A DNA stretch of 64,000 bases, taken from assembly GCA_963803065.1 (NCBI GenBank), contig CAWDKW010000008.1:261285-325284 (forward strand), in the 5' to 3' direction. Positions within the stretch are counted from its first letter, which is position 1, and every line of letters begins with the position of its first letter. Below the pieces are notes generated by a model. That model was given only the letters and a program-made list of their open reading frames with translations, did no database searches and was not told where the DNA came from. The translations under genes and the position numbers were made by a program. Of this stretch, positions 18,433 to 26,714 are shown in pieces. The stretch comes from DASXMT01 sp963803065. Its GTDB lineage: Bacteria > Actinomycetota > Acidimicrobiia > Acidimicrobiales > RAAP-2.

Positions 18433-19047
18433 TCAGACGAACCGCCGGCCCAGTACCCCGAGGGCCGACCCGATGACCACGCCGCCGAGGACGTCTGACG
18501 CGTGATGGGCCTGGAGATGGATCCGGCTCGCGCCCACCATGCCGGCGCAGGCGAACAGCAGGGCGTTCCCGCCGAGGTCGCCGCGTTCGGAGAGGACGGT
18601 GGCCGCGCAGAAGGCAGCCAGGGTGTGCCCACTGGGAAAGCTGCTGGTCCGGGGCTCGCGGAAGGGGACGACGTTGTCACCGAGACGGAGGTCGCTGGGG
18701 TCGGGACGAGGGCGCCCCACGAAGGCCTTCAGGGCGGCATTCACCACGCTCGACTCCACACCGGCCACCGCCAAGGCCCGCACGGCCCGGTTCCGCCGTG
18801 CCCCCGATCGCCGGGCGCGCCACGCGGTGGAGACCGCCCACACCAGACCGTGATCGCCGAGCCCGGAGACGACCCGTGCGAGCGTGTCGATCGAGGGCAC
18901 TCCTCGGAAGGGCGCGAACCAGGTGTCGACCTGATCGTCGAGCAGGCGGATGGCATCCCTCCCGGTCAGCGAGCTCAGGTCACCGATCTTGGCCAACAGG
19001 CCGCTCCGGCCCACGACCGGCTGCTCCCGGGCTGCCTCGCCGGTCAC
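18433..19047 (-). CDS. PAP2-family phosphatase
   Basis: The 204-residue membrane protein has all three PAP2 motifs: KAFVGRPRP (near 107), SFPSGHT (near 136) and SRIHLQAHHASDVLGG (near 170). It probably removes phosphate from a lipid phosphate or isoprenyl pyrophosphate at the membrane. The start is GTG 19047, overlapping the nuclease stop (GTGA), so it follows the RecB-like gene in one transcript. Confidence 0.88.
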   Translation of the reverse strand: MTGEAAREQPVVGRSGLLAKIGDLSSLTGRDAIRLLDDQVDTWFAPFRGVPSIDTLARVVSGLGDHGLVWAVSTAWRARRSGARRNRAVRALAVAGVESSVVNAALKAFVGRPRPDPSDLRLGDNVVPFREPRTSSFPSGHTLAAFCAATVLSERGDLGGNALLFACAGMVGASRIHLQAHHASDVLGGVVIGSALGVLGRRFV

Positions 19048-19874
19048 GCCGCCCCCCGGTGGGCGACGGGGAGGCCCAGGAGCGTCGGCGCGGCGAGGTC
19101 CGGGTCGCCGCCGAACGCCGGGCAGAAGGGCTGAAAGTGGCAATGGGTGCACAGCGCCGAGGTCTTGGGCCGGAAGTCCTCGTCCCGGCACGCTCGCTCG
19201 ATGGCCGACCAGACGGCGGCGGTCCGCTGCCGGTGCCCGCGGATGGCCTGATCGGACGGCTGGGCGGTGATCACCGTGGGTTCTCGGAGGTGGAGGAGCT
19301 CCACCCGGGCCGGGCGCTGGCCGAGCACCTCCTCGCACAACAGCGCATAGATGTGGACGCCCACCAGCTTGGACTGTTCGTAGGCCTGCGAGGGAGCCCT
19401 GCCCGTCTTGTAGTCGATCACGACCAGTTCGCCGTCCTCGGTGAGGTCGAGCCGGTCGATGATCCCCCGGAGGCGGACACCACCCAGCTCGGCATCGAGG
19501 GTGAGCTCCGTCCCGACGGCACGAACGTGGTCGGGATCCTCGAGGCGGAAATAGTTCCGGACCAAGGTGGCGCCGTCCTCACGGAACGCCCGGGCCTCGT
19601 CGGCGGTGAGCCCGAGGGAGATGAATTCCGGGTCCGACTGCACCTCGTCCCAGGCGGCAGCCAGCTCGGCCAGCCCGACCGACTCCGAGCGGTCGCCCCG
19701 CTCGTGGTACCAGAACAGCCGCTCCAATGCCGAGTGGACGAGTGTGCCCTTCACCATCGCCGGCGACGACGGCTCGGGCAGGCGTTCGATGGCTGAGAAC
19801 CGGAAAGCCAGGGCGCAGTCGCGAAAGCTCGCCACCTTGGAAGGTGAGAGCGAACGAGGCAAGGCGTAGGACAT
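19044..19874 (-). CDS. RecB-family PD-(D/E)XK nuclease with Cys cluster
   Basis: The 276-residue protein is a stand-alone RecB-type nuclease domain. It has LSPSKVASFRDCALAFRF at the start, GTLVHSALERLFW near 43, then GIIDRLDL and VVIDYKTGR near 139-155, which supply the catalytic D, D and K. One early Cys (near 20) and CTHCHFQPFC at the end form a four-Cys set like the iron-sulfur cluster of Cas4 and AddB. A single-strand DNA trimming role is family inference. No CRISPR array is present. It is coupled to the PAP2 gene downstream. Confidence 0.85.
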   Translation of the reverse strand: MSYALPRSLSPSKVASFRDCALAFRFSAIERLPEPSSPAMVKGTLVHSALERLFWYHERGDRSESVGLAELAAAWDEVQSDPEFISLGLTADEARAFREDGATLVRNYFRLEDPDHVRAVGTELTLDAELGGVRLRGIIDRLDLTEDGELVVIDYKTGRAPSQAYEQSKLVGVHIYALLCEEVLGQRPARVELLHLREPTVITAQPSDQAIRGHRQRTAAVWSAIERACRDEDFRPKTSALCTHCHFQPFCPAFGGDPDLAAPTLLGLPVAHRGAA

Positions 19875-19883
19875 GCTGACAGG

Positions 19884-20792
19884 TTACGACGGGGGTGTGT
19901 CGGCCACAGGGACCAGGGTTCGCCGCACCGACCCGGCGACCTCGCCCGGTCGTTCCATGGGCCCGAAGTGACCCATGCCGCCGAAGACCTCGATCGCCGG
20001 GCGCGCCAGCCGGGCAGCGTCCTGCTCCAGGAAGGACAGGCCGAGCGCGTCGGTCAGCTCGCCACAGGCCAGCGTCACCGGGCACTCGATCGAGCCCAGG
20101 TTGGCGAACGCTCCGTGCGAGAAGCTCTGGGCGTAGACGGCCGATTCGTCTTCTCGCCGGCAGCACAGCCGCACGATCCGGCCGTCACCACCGTCCTCGG
20201 CGGGCACGAGCTCGAAGCCGCCATCGACGTACGCGGCCAGGGCGGCTGGATCGAGCACGCTGAAGGGGGGTTTGGTGCTGAAGTTGGCCAGGGCGTCAGC
20301 CCGCGAGGGAAAGGTCTCTCGGCGCTTCAGGGCCCCCACGGCCAGGGGGTTGTCGGGCTGGACGTCCTCATCCGGGTCGTCGATGGGGAACACCACCGGC
20401 TCGAAGCAGTAGAGGCCGGCGAACGTGCCCGGCCTGGCTTCTTCGGCCAGCAGCACGGACGCGCCGCCACACGAGTGCCCGAAGGCGAACGGCTGGCTCA
20501 GGCCCAGGTGGTCGAGCGCGGCCAGCACGTCCAAGGCGAAGCCCGACCAGGCGAAGTTGCCGTCGGGAGGCCGGTCCGAGTGCCCATGGCCGCGCAGATC
20601 GAGTCCCCAGCAGTGAAAGTCCGCGGTGAGCCCCTGGGCCAGCGGTTCGAGGACGGCGGCACAGAACCCGGTGGCGTGAACCAAGAGGAGGTCGGGGCCG
20701 GTACCCCCGAAGTCGGTGAGAGCGATGGCCAGACCGTCGGCGGTCACGCAGCGGAGACCCTCCTGGCGTCCGCTCGTCGTGTCGTCGCCCAT
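19884..20792 (-). CDS. Alpha/beta hydrolase
   Basis: The 302-residue protein, started at ATG 20792, has the nucleophile elbow GHSCGG (near 117), an upstream DLLLVHATGFC oxyanion block, and the late His in GGMGHFGPMERP. Fold and triad are clear; the substrate is not. An upstream in-frame ATG at 20891 would add 33 residues without family character. Confidence 0.85.
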   Translation of the reverse strand: MGDDTTSGRQEGLRCVTADGLAIALTDFGGTGPDLLLVHATGFCAAVLEPLAQGLTADFHCWGLDLRGHGHSDRPPDGNFAWSGFALDVLAALDHLGLSQPFAFGHSCGGASVLLAEEARPGTFAGLYCFEPVVFPIDDPDEDVQPDNPLAVGALKRRETFPSRADALANFSTKPPFSVLDPAALAAYVDGGFELVPAEDGGDGRIVRLCCRREDESAVYAQSFSHGAFANLGSIECPVTLACGELTDALGLSFLEQDAARLARPAIEVFGGMGHFGPMERPGEVAGSVRRTLVPVADTPPS

Positions 20793-20907
20793 CCCGGGGA
20801 CGGTAGCCGCCGCGATGGTGGAGAACGCCAGTCTGAGAGTTCCCCAAGAACGCGGGCCGGGAAAGTGGTACCACCCATGGTCGGCGACCAACTAGAAAAG
20901 GGGGCCT

Positions 20908-21558
20908 ATGGAGCACTTCCTGCAGACGTGGGGCTACCTGGCGATCTTTGGCGCCACGCTGCTCTCCTCGATGTGCATTCCGGTGGGCTCCGAGGTGGCG
21001 ATCGCCTACGGAGGTGTCCTGGCCAGTGGCCAGGTGGCCACCAACGGCAACGATCACCTCAGCCTGATCCTGGTGATCGTGGTGGCGACGCTGGGTGAGC
21101 TGATCGGATCGTTCCTCGGCTACGGCATCGGTTTCTTCGGTGGCCGGCCGTTGGTGGACCGCGTGGGCAAGTACGTGTTGCTCACCCACAAGGACCTCGA
21201 TCGCGCCGAGGACTGGTTCAACCATCGCGGTGAATGGGCCGTCCTCTATGTCCGCTTCATCCCGCTGCTCCGCTCGTTCATCTCGCTCGCCGCCGGCCTG
21301 GGCGAGATGGCGCTGGGGAAGTTCGCCTTGTTCACCGTCATCGGCTGTGCGGCATGGTGTACCGCCCTGGCCAGTATCGGCTACAGCCTGGGGGCAAGCT
21401 ATGAGCACGTGATCAAGGGCTTCAGGTACGCCGGGTACATCGCCGCCGTGCTGGCCGTCCTGGCCATCATCGCCGTCATCTTGCACCGGGTCCGGGCCGT
21501 CCGGGCCGAGCGAGCCGGGGTGCCTGCCCGGGGGAGGGGCGCCCATTCCCGTCGTTGA
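20908..21558 (+). CDS. DedA-family membrane protein
   Basis: The 216-residue protein is a DedA/VTT flippase-like protein with four or five hydrophobic segments. Diagnostic blocks are PVGSEVAIAYGGVLA, GELIGSFLGYGIGFFGG, FIPLLRSFISLAAGLGEM and ASIGYSLG. DedA proteins recycle polyprenyl phosphate or phospholipid across the membrane. The start at ATG 20908 follows AAAGGGGG. Confidence 0.92.
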   Translation: MEHFLQTWGYLAIFGATLLSSMCIPVGSEVAIAYGGVLASGQVATNGNDHLSLILVIVVATLGELIGSFLGYGIGFFGGRPLVDRVGKYVLLTHKDLDRAEDWFNHRGEWAVLYVRFIPLLRSFISLAAGLGEMALGKFALFTVIGCAAWCTALASIGYSLGASYEHVIKGFRYAGYIAAVLAVLAIIAVILHRVRAVRAERAGVPARGRGAHSRR

Positions 21559-21580
21559 CCCGCTCCGGTAGGTTCAGGGT

Positions 21581-21751
21581 GTGCCCGAAATCCTCCCCCG
21601 AGTTGCGACGCTCAGGCGCTATGCCGCTCAGCACATCGATCGGGCCCGATCATCGATGAGGACGGCCCCCGACCGCCCCCACGCGATCCGGGCGCGGCCC
21701 GATGCACCAGCCGACGCGGGCGCGGTCCCTGGCCTCCCGGTGAGCGGCTGA
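21581..21751 (+). CDS. Possible small protein, 56 residues
   Basis: GTG 21581 opens a 56-codon frame ending 2 bp before the next gene's GTG. It begins VPEILPRVATLRRYAAQHID. Tight spacing to the next gene supports translation; no homology is recognised. Confidence 0.3.
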   Translation: MPEILPRVATLRRYAAQHIDRARSSMRTAPDRPHAIRARPDAPADAGAVPGLPVSG

Positions 21752-21753
21752 GC

Positions 21754-22086
21754 GTGGCGGCACGACCCACGGCCAAGCGGGCGGCGGCAGAGGCCGCCTC
21801 GCACCTGCACCGTCACGAGACCTGGAACGGGCTGCAGGCGGGGGATCCGGTCCGGATCGAAGGGGTGCGCGGGCGGGGCATGACCTGGGAGTTCCGGGCT
21901 CGGGTGGTCAACGAGCGCAACGGCAGCGAGTCGATCGAGGTGGTGGGTGGGCGCCTCGGCGACCGCAAGGTGCGGTCCTTCGCACCCGATCGCGTCTTTG
22001 CCGTCACGGGCCGGGCCCGCGGCCGCTCGCCCGGGGCGCGGGCGCAGCTCTCGTTGGCCGACGAGCCACAGCTGCCGTTCGGCTGA
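21754..22086 (+). CDS. Small protein of unknown function
   Basis: The 110-residue basic protein starts at GTG 21754. Its middle (WNGLQAGDPVRIEGVRGRG, then FRARVVNERNGSESIEVVGG) reads as a small beta-barrel like those in nucleic-acid-binding or SH3-like domains. No named family is assigned. The Arg-rich tail ends SLADEPQLPFG. Confidence 0.6.
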   Translation: MAARPTAKRAAAEAASHLHRHETWNGLQAGDPVRIEGVRGRGMTWEFRARVVNERNGSESIEVVGGRLGDRKVRSFAPDRVFAVTGRARGRSPGARAQLSLADEPQLPFG

Positions 22087-22168
22087 GTGGCCGGCGCGGT
22101 CAGCCGCCGACCCGGGACGGACAGGACATCGGACGCGGGCGACGACCGGTGTTCGTCGGGCCGCCCGG

Positions 22169-22174
22169 TAACCT
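22169..22174 (+). promoter_or_regulatory. TAACCT -10 box, leaderless-type, of the PIG-L gene
   Basis: TAACCT ends 7 nt before ATG 22182. Confidence 0.55.
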
Positions 22175-22181
22175 CGGCCCA

Positions 22182-22982
22182 ATGGCGACCGTGGTCTTTC
22201 TTCACGCCCACCCCGACGACGAGGTGACCACCACAGGCGGCACCATCGCCCGGCTGGTGGGCGAGGGTCACCGAGTCGTCCTGGTCACTGCCACCCGGGG
22301 CGAACTGGGGGAGGTGCCCGACGGCCTGCTGGTCGACGGCGAGGCCCTGACCGATCGCCGGGTCGAGGAACTGGCCGAGTCGTGCCGGGTGCTGGGCATC
22401 GCCCGTCAGGAATTCCTGGGCTATCACGACTCGGGCATGGCCGGGGAGGACTCGAACACACAGCCCGGAGCCTTCGCCGCTGCCGACGTGGACGAGGCGG
22501 CACGATTGCTGGCCGGCATCCTGGAGGACGAGGACGCCGATGTCCTCGTGGCCTACGACGAGCACGGGGGCTACGGCCATCCCGACCACGTCATGGTGCA
22601 CCGGGTCGGGCTGCGGGCGGCCGACCTGGCCGGCACCCGACGGGTGTACATGGCCACCGTCGACCGCACCTACCTCCAAGAGCTCATGCCGACCGTCCAG
22701 GGGACCGGCATGGAGGTCACACCGGAGATGAACGAGATGTTCGAGACCATCGGTGTGCCCGGGGCGCGGGTCACCACCGAGGTCGACGTGCGCGAGTACC
22801 TCGACATCAAGCGGTCAGCCATGAAGGCCCACGCATCCCAGATCGGGGACACCGGGTTCTTCTTGGCCATGTCAGAGGATGTGTTCACGGCGGTCTGGGG
22901 CAACGAATGGTACGTCCGGGTACGCCCCGACTCAGGGCCCAGTAGCGACGGCGCCGTCCGGGAGCCCTCCCTTCTGGCCTGA
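22182..22982 (+). CDS. PIG-L family deacetylase (MshB/Mca relative)
   Basis: The 266-residue protein starts MATVVFLHAHPDDEVTTTGG and has GHPDHVMVHR near 130. These give the zinc ligands of the LmbE/PIG-L family, which removes acetyl or acyl groups from GlcNAc-type substrates. It could be the mycothiol deacetylase MshB or a paralogue; sequence reading alone does not decide. Its start is fixed by the -10 box 7 nt upstream. Confidence 0.85.
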   Translation: MATVVFLHAHPDDEVTTTGGTIARLVGEGHRVVLVTATRGELGEVPDGLLVDGEALTDRRVEELAESCRVLGIARQEFLGYHDSGMAGEDSNTQPGAFAAADVDEAARLLAGILEDEDADVLVAYDEHGGYGHPDHVMVHRVGLRAADLAGTRRVYMATVDRTYLQELMPTVQGTGMEVTPEMNEMFETIGVPGARVTTEVDVREYLDIKRSAMKAHASQIGDTGFFLAMSEDVFTAVWGNEWYVRVRPDSGPSSDGAVREPSLLA

Positions 22983-23092
22983 GTTCCCGTGTCGGCGGCG
23001 GTACCGACCCCGCGGGTCACCCAGCCCAGTCCACGGCGCGGACCTCCAGAGCAGGCCCCGAAGGCGGCCGGAACCGGCGGTAGCCTTGGAGC

Positions 23093-23263
23093 GTGAGCCC
23101 CTCGCACCGAGTCCTGCGGATCCACGGCGGTCGGTTGGTGAACGCCGAGCCGCGACGCTTGCTCGAAGAGGAGCTCGACACGCTGGGAGCGGAGGGCTAC
23201 GAGGTGATCAACTCGTTCGCGGTGGACGACAACGTCTACCTGGTCCTACGAGATCAGGGCTGA
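23093..23263 (+). CDS. Small DUF4177-like protein
   Basis: GTG 23093 opens a 56-residue frame with a TAGCCT box (23081-23086) 6 nt upstream. The product has the pattern LLEEELDTLGAEGYEVINSF, then DDNVYLVLRDQG, which fits the compact beta-alpha-beta DUF4177 fold (LNxLGxxGWEL type). Function unknown. Confidence 0.6.
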   Translation: MSPSHRVLRIHGGRLVNAEPRRLLEEELDTLGAEGYEVINSFAVDDNVYLVLRDQG

Positions 23264-23347
23264 GGGGACCTCGGAGGGGACGGACTCGGGCAGTTGGCCC
23301 AGGCATCGAGGATTCGGGTGCTCCAGGTCGGGGTATGGGCCACGGAC

Positions 23348-23725
23348 ATGGTTGCTGTGACTCGGTCCCTCCAGTCAAAGCCAGGGGCGGTGAGCGAGGC
23401 GCGGGCGGTCGTCCGGAGGTCGATGGAGCCCTCCGACGATGACCTGGTCACGCTGGCGGTATTGCTGGTCGATGAGGTCGTGACCAACGCCGTCGTCCAC
23501 GGCCTGGGACCGATCGACCTCGCCGTCGACGTCGACGAGGAGCGGGTGAAGGTGATGGTCGGGGACCGTTCCGACGTGCCCGTGTCGCCCCGGCGGGCCG
23601 CGCCGTACGCCGAGGGTGGTCGCGGCCTGTCCATCGTCGACGCCGTCGCCTCGCGATGGGGTGTCTTCGCTCGCGTTCCGGGAAAGGCGGTCTGGTTCGA
23701 ACTCGACCGAACGCCCTGCGCTTGA
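23348..23725 (+). CDS. Anti-sigma-factor-like ATP-binding protein (HATPase_c, RsbW type)
   Basis: The 125-residue protein is a single GHKL ATPase domain. The N box is LLVDEVVTNAVVHG (near 40), followed by GGRGLSIVDAVASRWGV, the ATP-lid region. Proteins of this kind phosphorylate anti-anti-sigma factors or bind sigma factors. No partner is adjacent. ATG 23348 is preferred; TTG 23294 would add 18 residues. Confidence 0.8.
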   Translation: MVAVTRSLQSKPGAVSEARAVVRRSMEPSDDDLVTLAVLLVDEVVTNAVVHGLGPIDLAVDVDEERVKVMVGDRSDVPVSPRRAAPYAEGGRGLSIVDAVASRWGVFARVPGKAVWFELDRTPCA

Positions 23726-23769
23726 ACTGAGCTCGTCAGCACCGTCAGGCGCTTCTGAGCGGCAATTCC

Positions 23770-24141
23770 TCAGCCCCGAAGTGCGGCTACCGCCTCTTCG
23801 GCCACGGTGTGCCGGGAGCGGCCGGTGTGGGATGCGGCCCGGTCGACCAGGCCATGGAGATAGATGGCCAACCCGAGGGTTGCCGTCCGATCGTCCCCGG
23901 CGAGCAGGGGGATCGGCTCATGGTCCGGATCGAGACCCGACGCCGCCACCAGCGCATCCCGTACCGTCAAGAGGATGGAGCAGGCGTCGGCCACGGCCAG
24001 GTCGGCCCGGCGCATCCATAGGCTCAACCCCAGCTCAAGGCCTAGATTTCCGGTACAGAGGTCGTCGGGGATCAACGTGGCGATGCCGCGGGTCAGCCCG
24101 ACGGCACGGTCAACGTCGGTGAGGGCTTCGCCGAAAGACAT
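23770..24141 (-). CDS. Helical protein of unknown function
   Basis: The 123-residue protein begins MSFGEALTDVDRAVGLTRGI and is mostly predicted helix. I do not recognise the family. It is divergent from the Ku gene with 68 bp between the starts. Confidence 0.6.
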   Translation of the reverse strand: MSFGEALTDVDRAVGLTRGIATLIPDDLCTGNLGLELGLSLWMRRADLAVADACSILLTVRDALVAASGLDPDHEPIPLLAGDDRTATLGLAIYLHGLVDRAASHTGRSRHTVAEEAVAALRG

Positions 24142-24209
24142 GGGGCCAGTTTGGCGAATGGGTGTAACAGGGTGGTGGATTACCCCCCACCTGGGTAAAA
24201 CTAGGGGCC

Positions 24210-25178
24210 GTGGCACGCACAATCTGGAAGGGATCGCTGAGCTTCGGCCTCGTCAACGTACCGGTCGGCCTGTACCCGGCGACCAAGGACAAGTCGATCC
24301 ACTTCAATCAGTTCGAGGAGGGGACCTCGGACAGGATCCGATACAAGAAGGTCAACGAGCGGACGGGTGAGGAGGTCGACTCATCGCACATCGTCAAGGG
24401 GGCCGACGTGGGTGGCGGGGACTTCGTCATCCTGACGCCCGAGGAGCTCGCCTCGGCCGAGCCCGAACGCTCCCGCACCATCGAGATCACCGACTTCGTG
24501 GAGCTCGAGGAGATCGACCCCACGTACTACCGGACGACGTACTACCTCGCCCCTGAGGGCGAGGCCGCGGCCAAGGCCTACGCACTGCTGCGACAGGCCA
24601 TGCGGGAGGCAAACAAGATCGGGGTGGCCACCTTCGTCATGCGCAACAAGGAGTACCTGGTCGCCATCAGGCCCGATCGAGAGGTCCTGGCCTTGGAGAC
24701 GATGTACTTTGCCGACGAGGTGCTCTCGCCGGCCGACGAGCTCCCCCGGATCTCCGGCGAAGAGGACTTCTCCAAGCGCGAGCTCGAGATGGCGAACCTG
24801 CTCATCGATTCCATGGTGACCGAATGGGATCCGAGCAACTATGCCGACACCCACCGGCAAAAGGTGCAGGAGATCATCGACCGCAAGCGCGAGGGCGAGG
24901 AGGTCGTCACCGAAACCGCTCCCCGGGAGCCGACCAAGGTCATCGACCTGATGGACGCGCTCAACGCCAGCGTGAAGGCGGCGAGCGGGCGCAGTGGCGG
25001 TGTACGCGCCCAGGCCTCGGGCGGAGGTGCGAAACGGGGGACGGGGACGAAGAAGGCGGCGGCCCGGAAGGTGGCACCGAAGAAGGCGGCACCGAAGAAG
25101 GTGACACCGGTCAAGCGGGCGACCGGAGCCAAGAAGCAGGCAGAGGCCGGGGCCAGGAGTCGGCGAAAGGCCTCCTAG
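24210..25178 (+). CDS. ku: Non-homologous end-joining protein Ku
   Basis: The 322-residue bacterial Ku starts MARTIWKGSLSFGLVNVPVG, the diagnostic N-terminus, and has the beta-barrel core through about residue 250. The C-terminal 60 residues are Lys/Ala-rich repeats (KKAAARKVAPKKAAPKKV), a DNA-binding tail of the kind found in many actinobacterial Ku proteins. Ku bridges DNA ends and recruits ligase D. No ligD lies in this window. The start is GTG 24210. Confidence 0.96.
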   Translation: MARTIWKGSLSFGLVNVPVGLYPATKDKSIHFNQFEEGTSDRIRYKKVNERTGEEVDSSHIVKGADVGGGDFVILTPEELASAEPERSRTIEITDFVELEEIDPTYYRTTYYLAPEGEAAAKAYALLRQAMREANKIGVATFVMRNKEYLVAIRPDREVLALETMYFADEVLSPADELPRISGEEDFSKRELEMANLLIDSMVTEWDPSNYADTHRQKVQEIIDRKREGEEVVTETAPREPTKVIDLMDALNASVKAASGRSGGVRAQASGGGAKRGTGTKKAAARKVAPKKAAPKKVTPVKRATGAKKQAEAGARSRRKAS

Positions 25179-25183
25179 GGGCC

Positions 25184-26203
25184 ATGCGCGCCTGGACCGT
25201 CGACAGACCGTCGCCCATCGGCGATGGTCCGCTGCGTCTGGTCGAGCGAGACCCCCCCGAGCCCGGGGACCATGAGGTGCGGGTCCGAGTGTCGGTGTGC
25301 GGGGTGTGCCGGACCGACCTCCATGTCGCCGAGGGAGACCTGCCACCCCACCGGGTCGGCGTCGTGCCCGGGCACGAGATCGTGGGGGTGGTCGACGCCA
25401 TAGGCCCGGGGGCCACCCGGTTCGAGACGGGCCAGCGGATCGGGATTGCCTGGCTCCGCTGGACCTGTGGTGTCTGCCGCTTCTGCCAGCGGGGGGACGA
25501 GAACCTGTGCCTGGCCCCCCGGTTCACCGGCTGGGACGACGACGGGGGGTTCGCCGAGTTCGCCACCGTGCACGAGGACTACGCCTACGTCCTCCCGGCC
25601 GACATCCCCGACGAACAGGCCGCCCCCCTGCTGTGCGCCGGCATCATCGGCTACCGGGCCCTCCGGCGGAGCAACCTTCGGCCCGGCGGGACCCTCGGCA
25701 TCTACGGGTTCGGTGCCTCCGCCCATCTCGCTGCCCAGGTGGCGATGTTCGAGGGGGCGACGGTGCACGTCATGACCCGCAGTGCCGAGGCCCGGCAGCT
25801 GGCCCTGGATCTCGGCGTGGCCACGGCCCAAGGAGCCGAGGTGCCCCCACCCGAGCCCCTCGACGCGGCCATCCTGTTCGCCCCCGTCGGGACCCTGGTG
25901 CCTCCGGCGCTGGCCGGGCTGGATCGGGGTGGGACCCTGTCGGTGGCCGGCATCTATCTCTCCGACATCCCGCCGCTCTCGTATCAGACGCACCTGTTCG
26001 AGGAGCGGGCCCTGGTCAGCGTGACCGCCAACACCCGCCGGGACGGGGAAGCCCTCCTGGCCCTGGCCGCCCGGATCCCGATACGGGTCACCACTACCGA
26101 CTACCGGCTGGACGAGGCCCCCCGGGCACTCGCCGACCTGGCTTCGGACCGCGTGTCGGGGGCGGCCGTCCTCGACTGCCGAGCGCCGGCCCCGGTCGGA
26201 TGA
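25184..26203 (+). CDS. Zinc-dependent alcohol dehydrogenase
   Basis: The 339-residue MDR-family protein has CGVCRTDLHVAEG (catalytic zinc Cys), PGHEIVGVVDAIGPG, and the structural-zinc Cys run CGVCRFCQRGDENLC. The NAD(P) site is GIYGFGASAHLAAQ. It oxidises alcohols or reduces aldehydes. The start is 5 bp after the Ku stop; its stop overlaps the Nudix start (ATGA). Confidence 0.92.
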   Translation: MRAWTVDRPSPIGDGPLRLVERDPPEPGDHEVRVRVSVCGVCRTDLHVAEGDLPPHRVGVVPGHEIVGVVDAIGPGATRFETGQRIGIAWLRWTCGVCRFCQRGDENLCLAPRFTGWDDDGGFAEFATVHEDYAYVLPADIPDEQAAPLLCAGIIGYRALRRSNLRPGGTLGIYGFGASAHLAAQVAMFEGATVHVMTRSAEARQLALDLGVATAQGAEVPPPEPLDAAILFAPVGTLVPPALAGLDRGGTLSVAGIYLSDIPPLSYQTHLFEERALVSVTANTRRDGEALLALAARIPIRVTTTDYRLDEAPRALADLASDRVSGAAVLDCRAPAPVG

Positions 26204-26703
26204 GGGCGACGGAGGGCGCTCCGGCAACCGACCAGCCGTCGTTCCAGATCCCCAGAATCCCGGCGTCGGCCGGGGCCCTGCTGTACGACCGTGACGATCG
26301 CCTCCTCATCGTCAAGCCGAACTACAAGTCGGGTTGGACGATCCCCGGCGGGATGATGGAGGCGGACGGGGAGACGCCGTGGGAGGCGTGCCGCCGCGAG
26401 GTGGCCGAGGAGACCGGCCTCGTGGTGGAGGCCGGGCGGCTCGTGGTCGTGGACTTCCTCCGCCCTCGAGGGCACAAGCCGGGCGGCTTTCGGTTCCTGT
26501 TCGCCTGCGGCCGGTTCGACGACGCTTTCTTCGACCACATCGCGCTGCAGGCCGAGGAGCTCTCGGAGTACCGGCTGGCCGAGCGAGCCGCTGCCCTCGA
26601 CCTGCTGAGCGGCCCCCTCCGGCGCCGGGTGAGCGCCTGGTCCGAAGGGGACCGGTGTCGCTACCTGGAGGACGGGCTGGTCGTGCCGGGGGTCGAGCCG
26701 TAG
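26200..26703 (+). CDS. NUDIX hydrolase
   Basis: The 167-residue protein starts at ATG 26200, overlapping the dehydrogenase stop. It has WTIPGGMMEADGETPWEAC, then RREVAEETGL, a full Nudix box with two extra residues in the first spacer. Residues 24-40 (SAGALLYDRDDRLLIVKP) form the first strands. Substrate not inferable. Confidence 0.88.
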   Translation: MRATEGAPATDQPSFQIPRIPASAGALLYDRDDRLLIVKPNYKSGWTIPGGMMEADGETPWEACRREVAEETGLVVEAGRLVVVDFLRPRGHKPGGFRFLFACGRFDDAFFDHIALQAEELSEYRLAERAAALDLLSGPLRRRVSAWSEGDRCRYLEDGLVVPGVEP

Positions 26704-26714
26704 CCGGCGCCTGT

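Noticed and set aside
24210..26203. Ku plus ligase D operon
   Set aside because: The gene after ku is an alcohol dehydrogenase; no ligase, polymerase or phosphoesterase domain was seen in the window.
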